Shown here in pieces: positions 18,345 to 26,214 of a DNA stretch of 50,183 nt. Positions within the stretch are counted from its first letter, which is position 1. Each line of letters opens with the position of its first letter. The notes beneath the pieces are model-generated. The model was not told the origin of the DNA. It saw nothing but the letters and a program-made list of their open reading frames with translations, and did not search any database. The position numbers and the translations under genes were made by a program. Origin of the DNA: Pseudonocardiales bacterium (GTDB lineage: Bacteria > Actinomycetota > Actinomycetes > Mycobacteriales > Pseudonocardiaceae); contig JAFAWY010000019.1 of NCBI GenBank assembly GCA_019241525.1, positions 1-50,183 on the forward strand, given 5' to 3'.

Positions 18345-19952
18345 ATGACTCAGGCCAAACCCGTCACCGCCGTGCTGCGCAACACCTGGCGTGGGCTGAC
18401 CAGCATGCGCACGGCGCTGATGCTGCTGTTCCTCCTGGCAGTGGCCGCGCTGCCGGGAGCACTGCTGCCCCAGTACTCGCTGAACCCTCAGCGGGTGCGC
18501 ACCTACTCCGAGCAGCACCCAACCCTGGCGCCAGTGCTCGACCGGCTCGGTTTCTTCGACGTGTTCGCCAGTCCCTGGTTCGCGGCGATCTACCTGCTGC
18601 TGTTTGTCTCCCTGGTGGGCTGCGTCGTGCCGCGCAGCATCGACTACGCCCGGCAGCTGCGCAAGGCTCCCGTGATCACCCCCCGGAACCTGGCGCGGCT
18701 GCCCCACCACGCCCGGGGCGAAACCGAAGTCGCTCCTGGCGAGGTGATTGCGGCCACGCAGCGACGGCTGCGCGGCTGGCGCATCGCTGTACGTGACGAG
18801 CCCGGTGGTGTCCAGACAATCTCCGCCGAGCGGGGCTACCTTCGGGAAGCCGGCAATCTCGTCTTCCACCTGGCGCTGTTGGGGTTACTGGTCGCCTTCG
18901 CGATCGGCAAGCTGGTGGGCTACCAGGGCCAAGTGATCGTCCTCGCCAACGGCTCGCAGTTTTGCAACTCGGGCCCGCTGGCCTACGACTCGTTTCGTCC
19001 AGGGCGGTCCGTCGACGGCACCGCGCTGACCCCGTTTTGCTTGCAGGTCAACGGTTTCACCGCGACGTACCTGCCTACCGGGGAGGCGGAAGACTTCCGC
19101 GCCGCGCTGCTCTACCAAGGCACCGACGACCTTGCCGCCGGTACATGGCATCCGTACCAGCTGAAGGTCAACGAGCCGCTGCGGATGGGCGGTACCCGGG
19201 TCTACCTGATCGGCCACGGCTACGCGCCCCAGTTCACCGTCACCTTCCCTGATGGCCAGCAACGCAGCGCCGCTGTGCAATGGGCACCCGTCGAGCTGGG
19301 CACCATGCTGTCGGAGGGTACGACCAAATTCGACCCGCCCGGGGTGACCGACGATGCGGAGCGGCGCACCCGCCAACTCGCCATCACCGGGCTGTTCGCG
19401 CCCACCGCGGCACTTCGGGGATCATTGCTGTCGTCGAGCTTTCCCGCTCTGCTTGATCCCGCTGTGGCGATCGACGTTCTCAAGGGCGATCTGGGTAACA
19501 ACTCCGGCCGCGGCCAGTCGATCTTCTCGATCGACCAGTCCATGGTCGACTCCGGACGCTTGAAGCAGGTGGCGCGCAGTAACCTCGGCCCTGGCGAGCA
19601 ACTCGCCTTGCCCGACGGCACCATCGTGCACTTCGACGGCGTGACCCGGTTCGTGTCGCTCCAGGTTTCCTACGACCCGGCGCAGCCATGGGTCCTCACG
19701 TTCGCGGTCCTGGTGCTCGGTGGTCTGGGACTGTCGTTGGCGGTGAAACGGCGCCGGTTCTGGGCACGCGTTACACCAGGTGGAGCGGACAGTACCGTGG
19801 TTGAACTGGGCGGGCTGGCTCGTACCGAGGCCGCCGGATACGGCGAGGAATTCGACCGGATTGCTGCCGACCTGCTGCCACCGGAGACGGCGCGCCCACC
19901 GGTGGCAGCCGGGGCACCTGGGCCGCCCCGGACGTCGAGGGAAGGAAGGTAA
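18345..19952 (+). CDS. resB: cytochrome c biogenesis protein ResB
   Basis: A 535-residue ResB-family subunit of the System II haem lyase. The N-terminal membrane segments (TALMLLFLLAVAALPGALLPQ, PWFAAIYLLLFVSLVGCVV) are followed by a third (LVFHLALLGLLVAFAIGKLVGY). A large extracytoplasmic domain spans about 190-440, and a last segment is WVLTFAVLVLGGLGLSLAVKR. A hydrophilic C-terminal tail follows. Its start follows the ccdA stop with no gap, and ccsA begins 3 bp after its end, so the three genes form one operon. With CcsA it exports and ligates haem to apocytochrome c. Confidence 0.93.
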   Translation: MTQAKPVTAVLRNTWRGLTSMRTALMLLFLLAVAALPGALLPQYSLNPQRVRTYSEQHPTLAPVLDRLGFFDVFASPWFAAIYLLLFVSLVGCVVPRSIDYARQLRKAPVITPRNLARLPHHARGETEVAPGEVIAATQRRLRGWRIAVRDEPGGVQTISAERGYLREAGNLVFHLALLGLLVAFAIGKLVGYQGQVIVLANGSQFCNSGPLAYDSFRPGRSVDGTALTPFCLQVNGFTATYLPTGEAEDFRAALLYQGTDDLAAGTWHPYQLKVNEPLRMGGTRVYLIGHGYAPQFTVTFPDGQQRSAAVQWAPVELGTMLSEGTTKFDPPGVTDDAERRTRQLAITGLFAPTAALRGSLLSSSFPALLDPAVAIDVLKGDLGNNSGRGQSIFSIDQSMVDSGRLKQVARSNLGPGEQLALPDGTIVHFDGVTRFVSLQVSYDPAQPWVLTFAVLVLGGLGLSLAVKRRRFWARVTPGGADSTVVELGGLARTEAAGYGEEFDRIAADLLPPETARPPVAAGAPGPPRTSREGR

Positions 19953-19955
19953 GCG

Positions 19956-20906
19956 ATGCCAATCAGCCCCGTCCTGGCGTCTTACAGCGACCTCGCCTAC
20001 GGCACCGCGCTCGTGCTCTACCTGTTTGCCATGGTTCTGCACTTCATCGAGTACGCCGCCGCGCGAGTCCCAGCCACCGCACTCGTAACAACGGTCGCTA
20101 CGGATAGTGACGGATCGGTCGCCACGCTGGTTAGTCCCAGCAGCGTGCCGCCACGGGCAACGGCCGCGCGCATCGGCCGTTGCGCGGTAGCCCTCACCGG
20201 GCTCGCGGCGCTGGTGCACGCCGCCTCACTCGCCCTGCGCGGCGCTGCGATCGGCCGAGTGCCGTGGGCGAACATGTACGAGTTCATCTCAGCGCTGTGC
20301 TTCGTCGCGGTGGCCGGCTGGCTGGTCATGCTGTACCGGCAACGATGCACCGCGACGGCGTTGCCACGGCTGGGCGGCTTTGTCCTGCTGCCTGTCGTAG
20401 TGTTGATGTTCTTGGGCGGCACGGTGCTCTACGCGCAGGCTGCGCCGCTGATCCCACAGCTGAACTCCTACTGGATCACCATCCACGTCTCTGCTGCGAT
20501 CACCGCGACGGGAATCTTCCTGGTCTCCGGGGTAGCCAGCCTGCTGTACCTGCTCGCCACCCGGACTGGCTCACGGCTCGGCTCCCGGCTGCCCGATACC
20601 GCGATCCTGGACCGGGTGGCCTACCGCACAGCAGTGGTGGCCCTGCCCGTCTGGACTTTTGCGATCATCACCGGCGCGATCTGGGCAGAGGCCGCGTGGG
20701 GTCGTTACTGGGGTTGGGACCCCAAGGAGACGTGTGCCCTGGTCGCCTGGGTGGTTTACGCGGGTTACCTGCATGCCAGGGCGACAGCCGGATGGCGCGG
20801 CCCCGGGGCCGCGTGGATTAACGTGGCCGGCTTCGGGGTGATGCTGTTCAACTTGTTCTTTATCAACATCGTCATCGCCGGATTCCACTCTTACGCCGGG
20901 ATCTGA
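19956..20906 (+). CDS. ccsA: cytochrome c biogenesis protein CcsA/CcsB (haem lyase subunit)
   Basis: A 316-residue polytopic protein with the WWD-type haem-handling signature AAWGRYWGWDPKETCALVAWVVYAGYLHAR (about 247-275). Conserved histidines lie in membrane helices (MVLHFIEYAAAR near the N-terminus, YWITIHVSAAITATG). It partners ResB in covalent haem attachment. The ATG at 19956 is preceded by GGAAGGAAG. The naming differs between species: ccsA in plants and mycobacteria, ccsB elsewhere. Confidence 0.95.
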   Translation: MPISPVLASYSDLAYGTALVLYLFAMVLHFIEYAAARVPATALVTTVATDSDGSVATLVSPSSVPPRATAARIGRCAVALTGLAALVHAASLALRGAAIGRVPWANMYEFISALCFVAVAGWLVMLYRQRCTATALPRLGGFVLLPVVVLMFLGGTVLYAQAAPLIPQLNSYWITIHVSAAITATGIFLVSGVASLLYLLATRTGSRLGSRLPDTAILDRVAYRTAVVALPVWTFAIITGAIWAEAAWGRYWGWDPKETCALVAWVVYAGYLHARATAGWRGPGAAWINVAGFGVMLFNLFFINIVIAGFHSYAGI

Positions 20907-20935
20907 CCCAAGCGCCAGCTACGGCAAGGTACCGG

Positions 20936-21103
20936 TCAGCGTTCCTCACCGGGCTGCTGACGCCTGCTGCTCAGACCCCGGAGGAACTCCGGGTCATCAT
21001 CCGGTGCGAGCACTGAGCGCGCTGCCGGGCGCTGCGGGCGCAACGCCTTCCAAAGCAGCACGGACATGCCCGCCATGCCGACCGCCGCAAGCACGTACTG
21101 CAC
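20936..21103 (-). CDS. small one-segment membrane protein
   Basis: A 55-residue protein that begins with GTG at 21103 after a strong ribosome site (GAGGAGGAAG). It has one hydrophobic segment (VQYVLAAVGMAGMSVLLWKAL) followed by a basic turn and an acidic stretch (APDDDPEFLRGL). It lies tail-to-tail with ccsA, ending 30 bp after it. The ribosome site, the clean membrane helix and the conserved-looking tail favour a real gene. The function is unknown. It may be co-transcribed with bldC, 76 bp upstream on the same strand. Confidence 0.6.
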   Translation of the reverse strand: MQYVLAAVGMAGMSVLLWKALRPQRPAARSVLAPDDDPEFLRGLSSRRQQPGEER

Positions 21104-21179
21104 TCTCAGCTTCCTCCTCGCGTCGCCACTAAGCCTAGTAGCGTGCCGTGCGGCCGGCGAGCTTGCCTCGCTGAAGTTC

Positions 21180-21419
21180 TTAGCCGGCGTTCTTGCGCGT
21201 CGCCCGGTCCGCGGAGCGATCGAGTGGCGCCGGCGTGGTCAGTGACGCAAGCAATGCCCGGACTTCGGTCTCTCGGAAACGCCGATGGCCGCCCGGGGTC
21301 CTGATCGAGCCGATCCGGCCGGCGGAAGCCCACCGGGTGACAGTCTTCGGATCTACCCGGAACAGTGCAGCCACCTCCCCGGGAGTGAGCAGACGTTCAG
21401 CGCTCTGTGGCTGGGACAT
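21180..21419 (-). CDS. bldC: BldC-like MerR-family DNA-binding protein
   Basis: A 79-residue protein that is almost entirely one winged-helix domain: LLTPGEVAALFRVDPKTVTRWASAGRIGSIRTPGGHRRFRETEVRALL. This is the hallmark of BldC, the small MerR-like developmental regulator of Streptomyces, which binds direct repeats cooperatively without an effector domain. Very similar proteins occur across actinobacteria. The symbol is assigned by this similarity. The upstream 250 bp separate it from a divergent stress gene. Confidence 0.88.
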   Translation of the reverse strand: MSQPQSAERLLTPGEVAALFRVDPKTVTRWASAGRIGSIRTPGGHRRFRETEVRALLASLTTPAPLDRSADRATRKNAG

Positions 21420-21616
21420 GACGGGCCTCCCCGGAGCTCGCCGACCTCACATAAGGACCTACCGGAGTATCGTGACAGGTCGCCCGCCAGGTACTCGAAC
21501 GGTTCTGTATAGGTAAAGCGTCGGTAATGGGATGAATCCTCCCAAATCGCGTCCTCACCAGCCCATCACGGTTGTCTGACGGCCTTCTGCCATGCGGGAG
21601 TGCCCTGGTAGCGGCG

Positions 21617-21642
21617 GTTTGACGCCCGAGGTGGACGGGTAC
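21617..21642 (+). promoter_or_regulatory. sigma-B/SigF-type promoter of the small stress gene
   Basis: GTTT (21617-21620), a 16-bp spacer, then GGGTAC (21637-21642). This matches the general-stress sigma consensus of actinobacteria (GTTT-N15 to 17-GGGTAT/C, as for SigF of mycobacteria and SigB of Streptomyces). It lies 36 bp before the ATG at 21678. Confidence 0.7.
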
Positions 21643-21677
21643 TCCCTAGGAGATTCCCCCCACGGAGAGGAGCGATC

Positions 21678-21848
21678 ATGGCTGAAGACCGGACCCAAGC
21701 GCCGTCGGCGGAGGAGCTGAAGAACCGCTTTGACGAGCTCGGTGACAAGTCGAACCTGGGCGCAGGCGAAAATGAGCCCGACCCTGCGACCGCGGAGAAC
21801 CCGCCCCAAGACATCAAGCCAGGAGACCAGAAGAGGGTGCAGACCTGA
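21678..21848 (+). CDS. small hydrophilic protein, probable stress-induced
   Basis: A 56-residue, highly charged protein without Cys or Trp (MAEDRTQAPSAEELKNRFDE, then NLGAGENEPDPATAENPP). It is too short for most gene callers but has a strong ribosome site (GGAGAGG, 8 bp upstream) and the SigF-type promoter above. A perfect bidirectional terminator follows 29 bp after the stop. It converges on a csbD-like stress gene. The composition suggests a disordered hydrophilin-like protein; the exact function is unknown. Confidence 0.7.
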   Translation: MAEDRTQAPSAEELKNRFDELGDKSNLGAGENEPDPATAENPPQDIKPGDQKRVQT

Positions 21849-21877
21849 TCAGCTCTGGGTAGCCCTAGGGAGAAAGA

Positions 21878-21911
21878 TTGGCCCCTGACCGGATTTCCGG
21901 TCAGGGGCCAA
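21878..21911. terminator. bidirectional terminator hairpin
   Basis: A perfect 16-bp inverted repeat: TTGGCCCCTGACCGGA (21878-21893), a 2-nt centre, then TCCGGTCAGGGGCCAA (21896-21911). It lies between two convergent genes, 29 bp after one and 19 bp after the other, and serves both strands. Confidence 0.85.
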
Positions 21912-21930
21912 CTCTTGCCGCATCTACCTA

Positions 21931-22104
21931 CTACTTCTTGAATATGTCTTTGATCTTCTCGCCGGCCTGCTTGATGTTGCCTTTGGCCTGGTCCATCTGG
22001 CCCTCAGCGACGAGCTCCTCGTCATCAGTGGCCCGGCCGATGGTCTCCTTGCCCTCGCCCTTCATCTCTTCGGCCTTGTTTTCGATCTTATCGTCAATAC
22101 CCAT
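21931..22104 (-). CDS. CsbD-family stress-response protein
   Basis: A 57-residue protein with the CsbD pattern: MGIDDKIENKAEEMKGEGKE, then DDEELVAEGQMDQAKGN and KQAGEKIKDIF. CsbD proteins are small, charged, general-stress (sigma-B) proteins of unknown biochemical role. The ATG at 22104 is preceded by GAAGGAGAA. It lies 52 bp downstream of a tandem pair of envelope proteins on the same strand whose first gene has a SigF-type promoter, so it probably belongs to the same stress operon. Confidence 0.9.
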   Translation of the reverse strand: MGIDDKIENKAEEMKGEGKETIGRATDDEELVAEGQMDQAKGNIKQAGEKIKDIFKK

Positions 22105-22156
22105 CACGTTCTCCTTCAGTAGTGCCTGGCCCCCCGCCGGACGGCGGAGCGCCCCC

Positions 22157-22771
22157 TCATGCCGACAGCAGCCGTTGAAAGAACTCGCGGTATCGCTGGA
22201 AGCTCATCCGCAGGTCTTCGGTCGAGGTCGGGTCGCTGATCTGGCCACGACGGACATTCTCGTGGATTTCCTGGAGCGTCCGGTCGACGAGCACGCTCGC
22301 CTCATGTACCGCCCGCTGCGGGTCATCGACGAAGGTTCCCTGCACCTGCTGCCACTCGGCGCGCAGGCCGGCCGGGTCATTGAGCAGTCCCACCCGCTCA
22401 GCGCTGTCGTCCGCCGCTTCCTGGTCGATGCGGCGACGACCCATCTGGGTTTCCTCGGCTGCGGCTGGAGGGCTCTCGGCAGTGCCCGGAGTCGTCTCAG
22501 CGGCGGCTGGGATGGTGGTCTCACCGGCGGCGGGGGTGGTGGTCTCACCGGCGGCGGGGGTGGTGGTCACAGCGGCGGCCGGCGTGGTGGTCTCACCGGC
22601 AGCTTCGGCGGGTGTGTTGGGCGGCGGAACGTCGTGCCCGGCGTCGCTAGGCGCGGTGTTTTCGCGATCATCGGAGTCCAGCGCGCGGCTCAGCTCGCTG
22701 TCGATGAAGCGGCGGACGCGTCCGCCCAAACCCTCTCCCTGTGGTTGTTCGTGTTCTTGTCGGACGTTCAT
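22157..22771 (-). CDS. acidic protein with Thr/Pro/Ala repeats, paralogue of the next gene's tail
   Basis: 204 residues from the ATG at 22771, which follows GGGAGGCAGGAG; the longer open frame upstream overlaps the neighbouring gene and is discarded. The N-terminus (residues 1-30) is charged. Residues ~45-100 hold near-perfect repeats of an 8-residue unit (GETTTPAA). The last ~95 residues hold W-Q-VQ-TFVDDPQRAV-EAS-LVD and a C-terminal MSFQRYREFFQRLL. That end domain is the same as in the protein encoded just upstream on the same strand, so the pair arose by duplication. No signal peptide is visible. The function is unknown, with a stress-related envelope role inferred from its neighbours. 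Confidence 0.8.
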   Translation of the reverse strand: MNVRQEHEQPQGEGLGGRVRRFIDSELSRALDSDDRENTAPSDAGHDVPPPNTPAEAAGETTTPAAAVTTTPAAGETTTPAAGETTIPAAAETTPGTAESPPAAAEETQMGRRRIDQEAADDSAERVGLLNDPAGLRAEWQQVQGTFVDDPQRAVHEASVLVDRTLQEIHENVRRGQISDPTSTEDLRMSFQRYREFFQRLLSA

Positions 22772-22826
22772 CTCCTGCCTCCCTGGGCCTCTCGCTGGGG
22801 CATCTTGCGGCGACCTCTGGGACTGC

Positions 22827-23375
22827 TTAGCGCTCGTGCACCAGCTCTTCGAACAGTGCCCGGTAGTGCACGAACGCCTGGCGCATTTCCTCGGTGTCCC
22901 CGGCGTGCCCGTCCGTCCCAGGATCCGCTGTTCGACGTTGGCGGGCGGCATGCGCGGCGCGGTAATGCTCAACCACTTCAGGATGGTCGGCGGCGACCAG
23001 CTCGGCGCGCTCATCAAAGTCAGCCACTGGGTAGCCACGGTCCTGCATCACATCGGTGACCAGCCGGTCTGCCTCATCCAGCGCGCGGCCGGGCTGGTCT
23101 ACGAAATCGGTCTGGACTGCCTGCCAGCGTTCGGTGTAGCGATCGCGGGCCGCGGCATCGAGCTGCCGGATGTCCAGCTGATCTCGCCGGTTGGCCACCT
23201 CGCGCAGGTGCCGACGCGCTTCCCGTTCATTGCCCCGAGCAGCTACTTCCCGGTCATACTCCGGGCCGAACCGTTCCTGCAGCTTGACCCCGCTACGCCA
23301 GCGGGCAGCCATCGCCAGCAGCACGATAACCGCGAATACGACGACCCCCAGGATGATCCAACCAACGGTGTTCAT
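22827..23375 (-). CDS. membrane-anchored coiled protein, stress operon
   Basis: 182 residues from ATG 23375 (an in-frame ATG six codons upstream is possible). There is one N-terminal membrane segment (VGWIILGVVVFAVIVLLAMAA), then a long charged helical region with ERFGPEYDREV and EREARRHLREVANRRDQLDI. The end domain, ERWQAVQTDFVDQPGRALDE with a closing MRQAFVHYRALFEEL, is shared with the downstream paralogue. This architecture is common in uncharacterised actinobacterial proteins. A SigF-type promoter lies 36-61 bp upstream of the start. Confidence 0.82.
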   Translation of the reverse strand: MNTVGWIILGVVVFAVIVLLAMAARWRSGVKLQERFGPEYDREVAARGNEREARRHLREVANRRDQLDIRQLDAAARDRYTERWQAVQTDFVDQPGRALDEADRLVTDVMQDRGYPVADFDERAELVAADHPEVVEHYRAAHAARQRRTADPGTDGHAGDTEEMRQAFVHYRALFEELVHER

Positions 23376-23410
23376 GTCATGCCTCCACGCCATTACTTGC
23401 TTACCCGGGA

Positions 23411-23436
23411 ATACCCCCTGGTCAGGACTGCTACAC
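23411..23436 (-). promoter_or_regulatory. sigma-B/SigF-type promoter of the stress operon
   Basis: On the minus strand GTGT (23436-23433), a 16-bp spacer, then GGGTAT (23416-23411). The -10 is a perfect match and the -35 fits GNNT. It lies upstream of the membrane-anchored protein gene and has the same spacer length as the promoter at 21617-21642 on the other side of the cluster. Confidence 0.6.
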
Positions 23437-23523
23437 CCGCTTTACCCGATTGGCCCATTTCGACCGGAGTGGGCACCGGCCGTCGCGGCACAGCGCACTG
23501 CTGCGCGGTTAAGCTCGAATGCT

Positions 23524-23808
23524 GTGGGGACGCCGCAGACTGCACCGACCGGCTCGGCGCTCGTCCGGGACGTGGTGCTCTATACCGCCGCGCGGTTGGC
23601 CATGGTGGCCATCATGGCGTTGTTGCTGGTGCTGGCCGGAGTCCCGTTGCTGGTGTCGGTCCTGCTCGCATTGGTGGTGGCGGTGCCGCTGTCGATGCTG
23701 CTGCTCGGCGCATTGCGGGCCCGGGTGAACGCTGGTCTGGCGGCGCAGGGGGCCCGCCGACGGGCCGAGCGTGATCGTCTACGCCAGCAGCTACGCGGCG
23801 ACTCGTGA
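23524..23808 (+). CDS. DUF4229-type small membrane protein
   Basis: 94 residues from GTG 23524. There are two membrane segments (LYTAARLAMVAIMALLLVLA and VSVLLALVVAVPLSMLLLGAL), then a basic charged tail (RRRAERDRLRQQLRGDS), which is the DUF4229 pattern. A TAAGCT -10 element ends 8 nt before the GTG, consistent with a leaderless message; the much longer open frame upstream is antisense to another gene. It converges with menA, as a similar gene does in mycobacteria. The function is unknown. Confidence 0.7.
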   Translation: MGTPQTAPTGSALVRDVVLYTAARLAMVAIMALLLVLAGVPLLVSVLLALVVAVPLSMLLLGALRARVNAGLAAQGARRRAERDRLRQQLRGDS

Positions 23809-23826
23809 ATGCCGGCAGCGGTGTGC

Positions 23827-24696
23827 CTAGAAGGCCAGCGCGGTCCCGGTTGTCATGGCCCACACCAGCATGGCCAAGCCCGTATCGCGCAGTACGGGGA
23901 TCAGCTCCAGGCCAGTCGCCCCACCCCTGACGCGGCGCAGTGCGGGCACCACGAAAATCAGCGCGAGCAGGCCAGCCAGGGCGGTCCACCGGCCTACCGC
24001 CAGGACGAGGGTGACGGCAAAGGGGACGGCGACCAGTGCGGTGTAGAGCGCGCGCGTTCGCTGATCGCCTAGGCGTACCGCCAGGGTGCGCTTGGCGGCC
24101 AGCTCGTCGGTGGGGATGTCGCGCAAGTTGTTCGCGACCAGTACTGCGCTGGACGTTGCCCCGACCGCGACGGCGGCCAAGCCGCCGGTGAGGCTGATCC
24201 GCCCGCTGACGACATACTGGGTGCCGAGCACTGCAACCAGGCCGAAAAAGACGAACACGGCCAGCTCACCGAGCCCCGCATAGCCATAAGGTCGAGGTCC
24301 ACCGGTGTAGCACCACGCGGCGGCGACGCAGGCGGCGCCGAGTATCAGCAGCCACCACTGTCGCGCTAGCGTGACCAGCACCAGCCCGGCCACCCCAGCG
24401 ACCGCGAAGCTGATCAGCGCAGCCGTGCGCACCGCGCCCGGGGCCGCGACCCCGGATCCCACCAACCGCATCGGACCGACCCGGACGGTATCCGTGCCGC
24501 GGACACCGTCGGAGTAGTCGTTGGCGTAGTTGACCCCGATCTGCAGCGCCAATGCCACCAGCAGAGCCAGCACCGCCCGGGCCCAATGGGACGCGCCCAG
24601 CGCGGCCGCCGCGCCCCAGCCCGCCAGCACGGGGGCGACGGAGTTCGGCAACGTGCGCGGTCGCGCCCCCTGCACCCACTGCGCAACGCTGGCCAC
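23827..24696 (-). CDS. menA: 1,4-dihydroxy-2-naphthoate polyprenyltransferase
   Basis: A UbiA-family integral membrane enzyme that attaches the isoprenoid tail to dihydroxynaphthoate to give demethylmenaquinone. It has 289 aa and about eight membrane segments. The first Asp-rich motif is [15 protein letters not shown] (about 54-68), with the second around [24 protein letters not shown] (about 188-211). The GTG at 24696 is the start; it lies 6 nt after a TAGGGT -10, so the message is probably leaderless. That -10 overlaps the stop codon of the upstream gene. Confidence 0.95.
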   Translation of the reverse strand: MASVAQWVQGARPRTLPNSVAPVLAGWGAAAALGASHWARAVLALLVALALQIGVNYANDYSDGVRGTDTVRVGPMRLVGSGVAAPGAVRTAALISFAVAGVAGLVLVTLARQWWLLILGAACVAAAWCYTGGPRPYGYAGLGELAVFVFFGLVAVLGTQYVVSGRISLTGGLAAVAVGATSSAVLVANNLRDIPTDELAAKRTLAVRLGDQRTRALYTALVAVPFAVTLVLAVGRWTALAGLLALIFVVPALRRVRGGATGLELIPVLRDTGLAMLVWAMTTGTALAF

Positions 24697-24702
24697 GAGC
24701 CC

Positions 24703-24708
24703 ACCCTA
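24703..24708 (-). promoter_or_regulatory. menA -10 element inside the upstream stop codon
   Basis: TAGGGT (24708-24703 on the minus strand) lies 6 nt before the menA GTG. Its first three bases are the TAG stop of the upstream secreted-protein gene. Its spacing matches other leaderless starts in the window. Confidence 0.6.
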
Positions 24709-26067
24709 CGGGGTGGTGCAGGGCTCAGCGGACAGTTTCCGGACGTTCTGGTCGGCTGGCTGCTTGGGCGCGGCCGCCGGGGCTGCTCCGGTTGCTTTCA
24801 CGGCCCGTTCGGTAGCTCCTTTAGCGGCCCCTGGGCCCGGTTGAGCACTGACGTGGGCGGCGGGGATGTACTGCTTCGGGCCAATCCGGAGCCACTGGTC
24901 GGTGCTGCCCTGGTTGCCAGTGACGGGCTCGCCCCGGACAGCGCATTGGACCATCAACTCGGCCCCTTGGGCGGCCAGCCCTACCGTCGGGTATTTCCCG
25001 CTGGGGCCGCTGCGCACCGGCAGGATCGGTAGCTGGACAATCGCTGGTGATCCCGCCTGGACCCACAGGTAGCTCACGGTGACCCAGCTGTTGTCACGCA
25101 GCCCCAGACCATCGAAGAAAGTGCCATCCGCGAGATCGATGCCCGCCGGGTTGCGCACTTTTCTGCCGAACTGGTCGGTGCCATCGTGGTACCCGTCACT
25201 GTAGGCGGCCTGGGCCTGGGGTTGCCCCTGCGGGAGGTCAGCCCAGGACTGGCGCGTGTCCGCGGAACTCCAGTAATCATCAGTGGTGTTCCACGGCCCG
25301 ACGTCCCACACCGGCGCCCACTCGCACCGGCCGTTAGCCGCGCAGATCTTCACCGTGTAATCGCCCGAGTCGCGGGGCGCCAGCCCCCGCCGCGAGGGCA
25401 GCGCGACGAAATGGTCTCGTTCCCGAATCACATGGCCGTTGGCCGTAGTCGCCCCGACCAGCCCCTCGCGAGTCGCAAACACCCGGTAGCTGGGAGCAGC
25501 GGGGGACCGGGCGGCCAGCAGTTGCATGCCCGGCTTGGCGGTCAGCCGCACCGATCTGACGACGGGACTTGCGCTCCCCTTGACGGCGCGCAGCACGACC
25601 CGGGCCTGCACGGCGGTCACCGCCGCGCCCAGCCTCGCCGGTGCCGGTGCAGCGGTCGGGACCCATTCGGTCCATGATCCGTCGCCACGAGTGCCACGCA
25701 CATCCACCGCCACGGAGGAGCCAAGGGGCTGCTCGGCGGCGACCTGCGCCACCACCTGGCTGCTGAATTGGGCCAGCGGCTGCACGGCGGTGATCAGCAT
25801 GCCCTCGGAGCGGTCAGACCGCAGGCTCGCCGGACCAGTCGAGAGCGAGTCCAGCCGCAAGCCTCCGCCATCGAACCGGACGTTCGTGTCGCCGGCACCC
25901 GGCCTCAGGTCGGCGAACCAGGTGGTGATCTTCTCAGCGGGCACTGCCGCCGCGCTGCCTTGCGCGAGTGCCGGGTGGTTCATACCCACCAGCCCACCGA
26001 GTACCGCAACGACGGTCAGGGCGATCAGTAGCGCGGCAGCGCGGACGTAAGGACGAGCCGGCGTCAC
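24706..26067 (-). CDS. secreted protein with SH3-like end, unknown function
   Basis: A 453-residue exported protein: an N-terminal signal peptide (AAALLIALTVVAVLGGLVG, cleaved after ALAQG), then a beta-rich region (about 40-190) resembling carbohydrate-interacting or sandwich domains with SWTEWVP. A middle segment holds DYTVKICAANGRCEWAPVWDVGPWNTTDDYW (about 235-265), with a Cys pair likely to be disulfide-bonded. An SH3-like region holds SGPSGKYPTVGLAAQGAEL and QWLRIGPKQYIPAAHV (about 360-415). A Pro/Ala/Lys-rich tail follows. Such proteins may bind peptidoglycan or exopolysaccharide. No catalytic triad was seen. It ends within the menA promoter. Confidence 0.75.
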   Translation of the reverse strand: MTPARPYVRAAALLIALTVVAVLGGLVGMNHPALAQGSAAAVPAEKITTWFADLRPGAGDTNVRFDGGGLRLDSLSTGPASLRSDRSEGMLITAVQPLAQFSSQVVAQVAAEQPLGSSVAVDVRGTRGDGSWTEWVPTAAPAPARLGAAVTAVQARVVLRAVKGSASPVVRSVRLTAKPGMQLLAARSPAAPSYRVFATREGLVGATTANGHVIRERDHFVALPSRRGLAPRDSGDYTVKICAANGRCEWAPVWDVGPWNTTDDYWSSADTRQSWADLPQGQPQAQAAYSDGYHDGTDQFGRKVRNPAGIDLADGTFFDGLGLRDNSWVTVSYLWVQAGSPAIVQLPILPVRSGPSGKYPTVGLAAQGAELMVQCAVRGEPVTGNQGSTDQWLRIGPKQYIPAAHVSAQPGPGAAKGATERAVKATGAAPAAAPKQPADQNVRKLSAEPCTTP

Positions 26068-26214
26068 GAATGCTCCTGACGGTCGAAGGCAGGCGTATCT
26101 GCTGTGACTGTTGTGACTTCTGTTAATTAGCGAGGCTTATGGTTATCCAGGGAACCCGGATGCTGCGCCGCCGTCCATACCCAGAGTGGGTGAACGCGCA
26201 CAGACTGTGCTGGA

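Noticed and set aside
22380-23774. A 464-residue plus-strand ORF across the stress cluster
   Set aside because: It is antisense to two genes with clear starts and repeats; its long length is caused by high GC and the repeated GETTTPAA codons.
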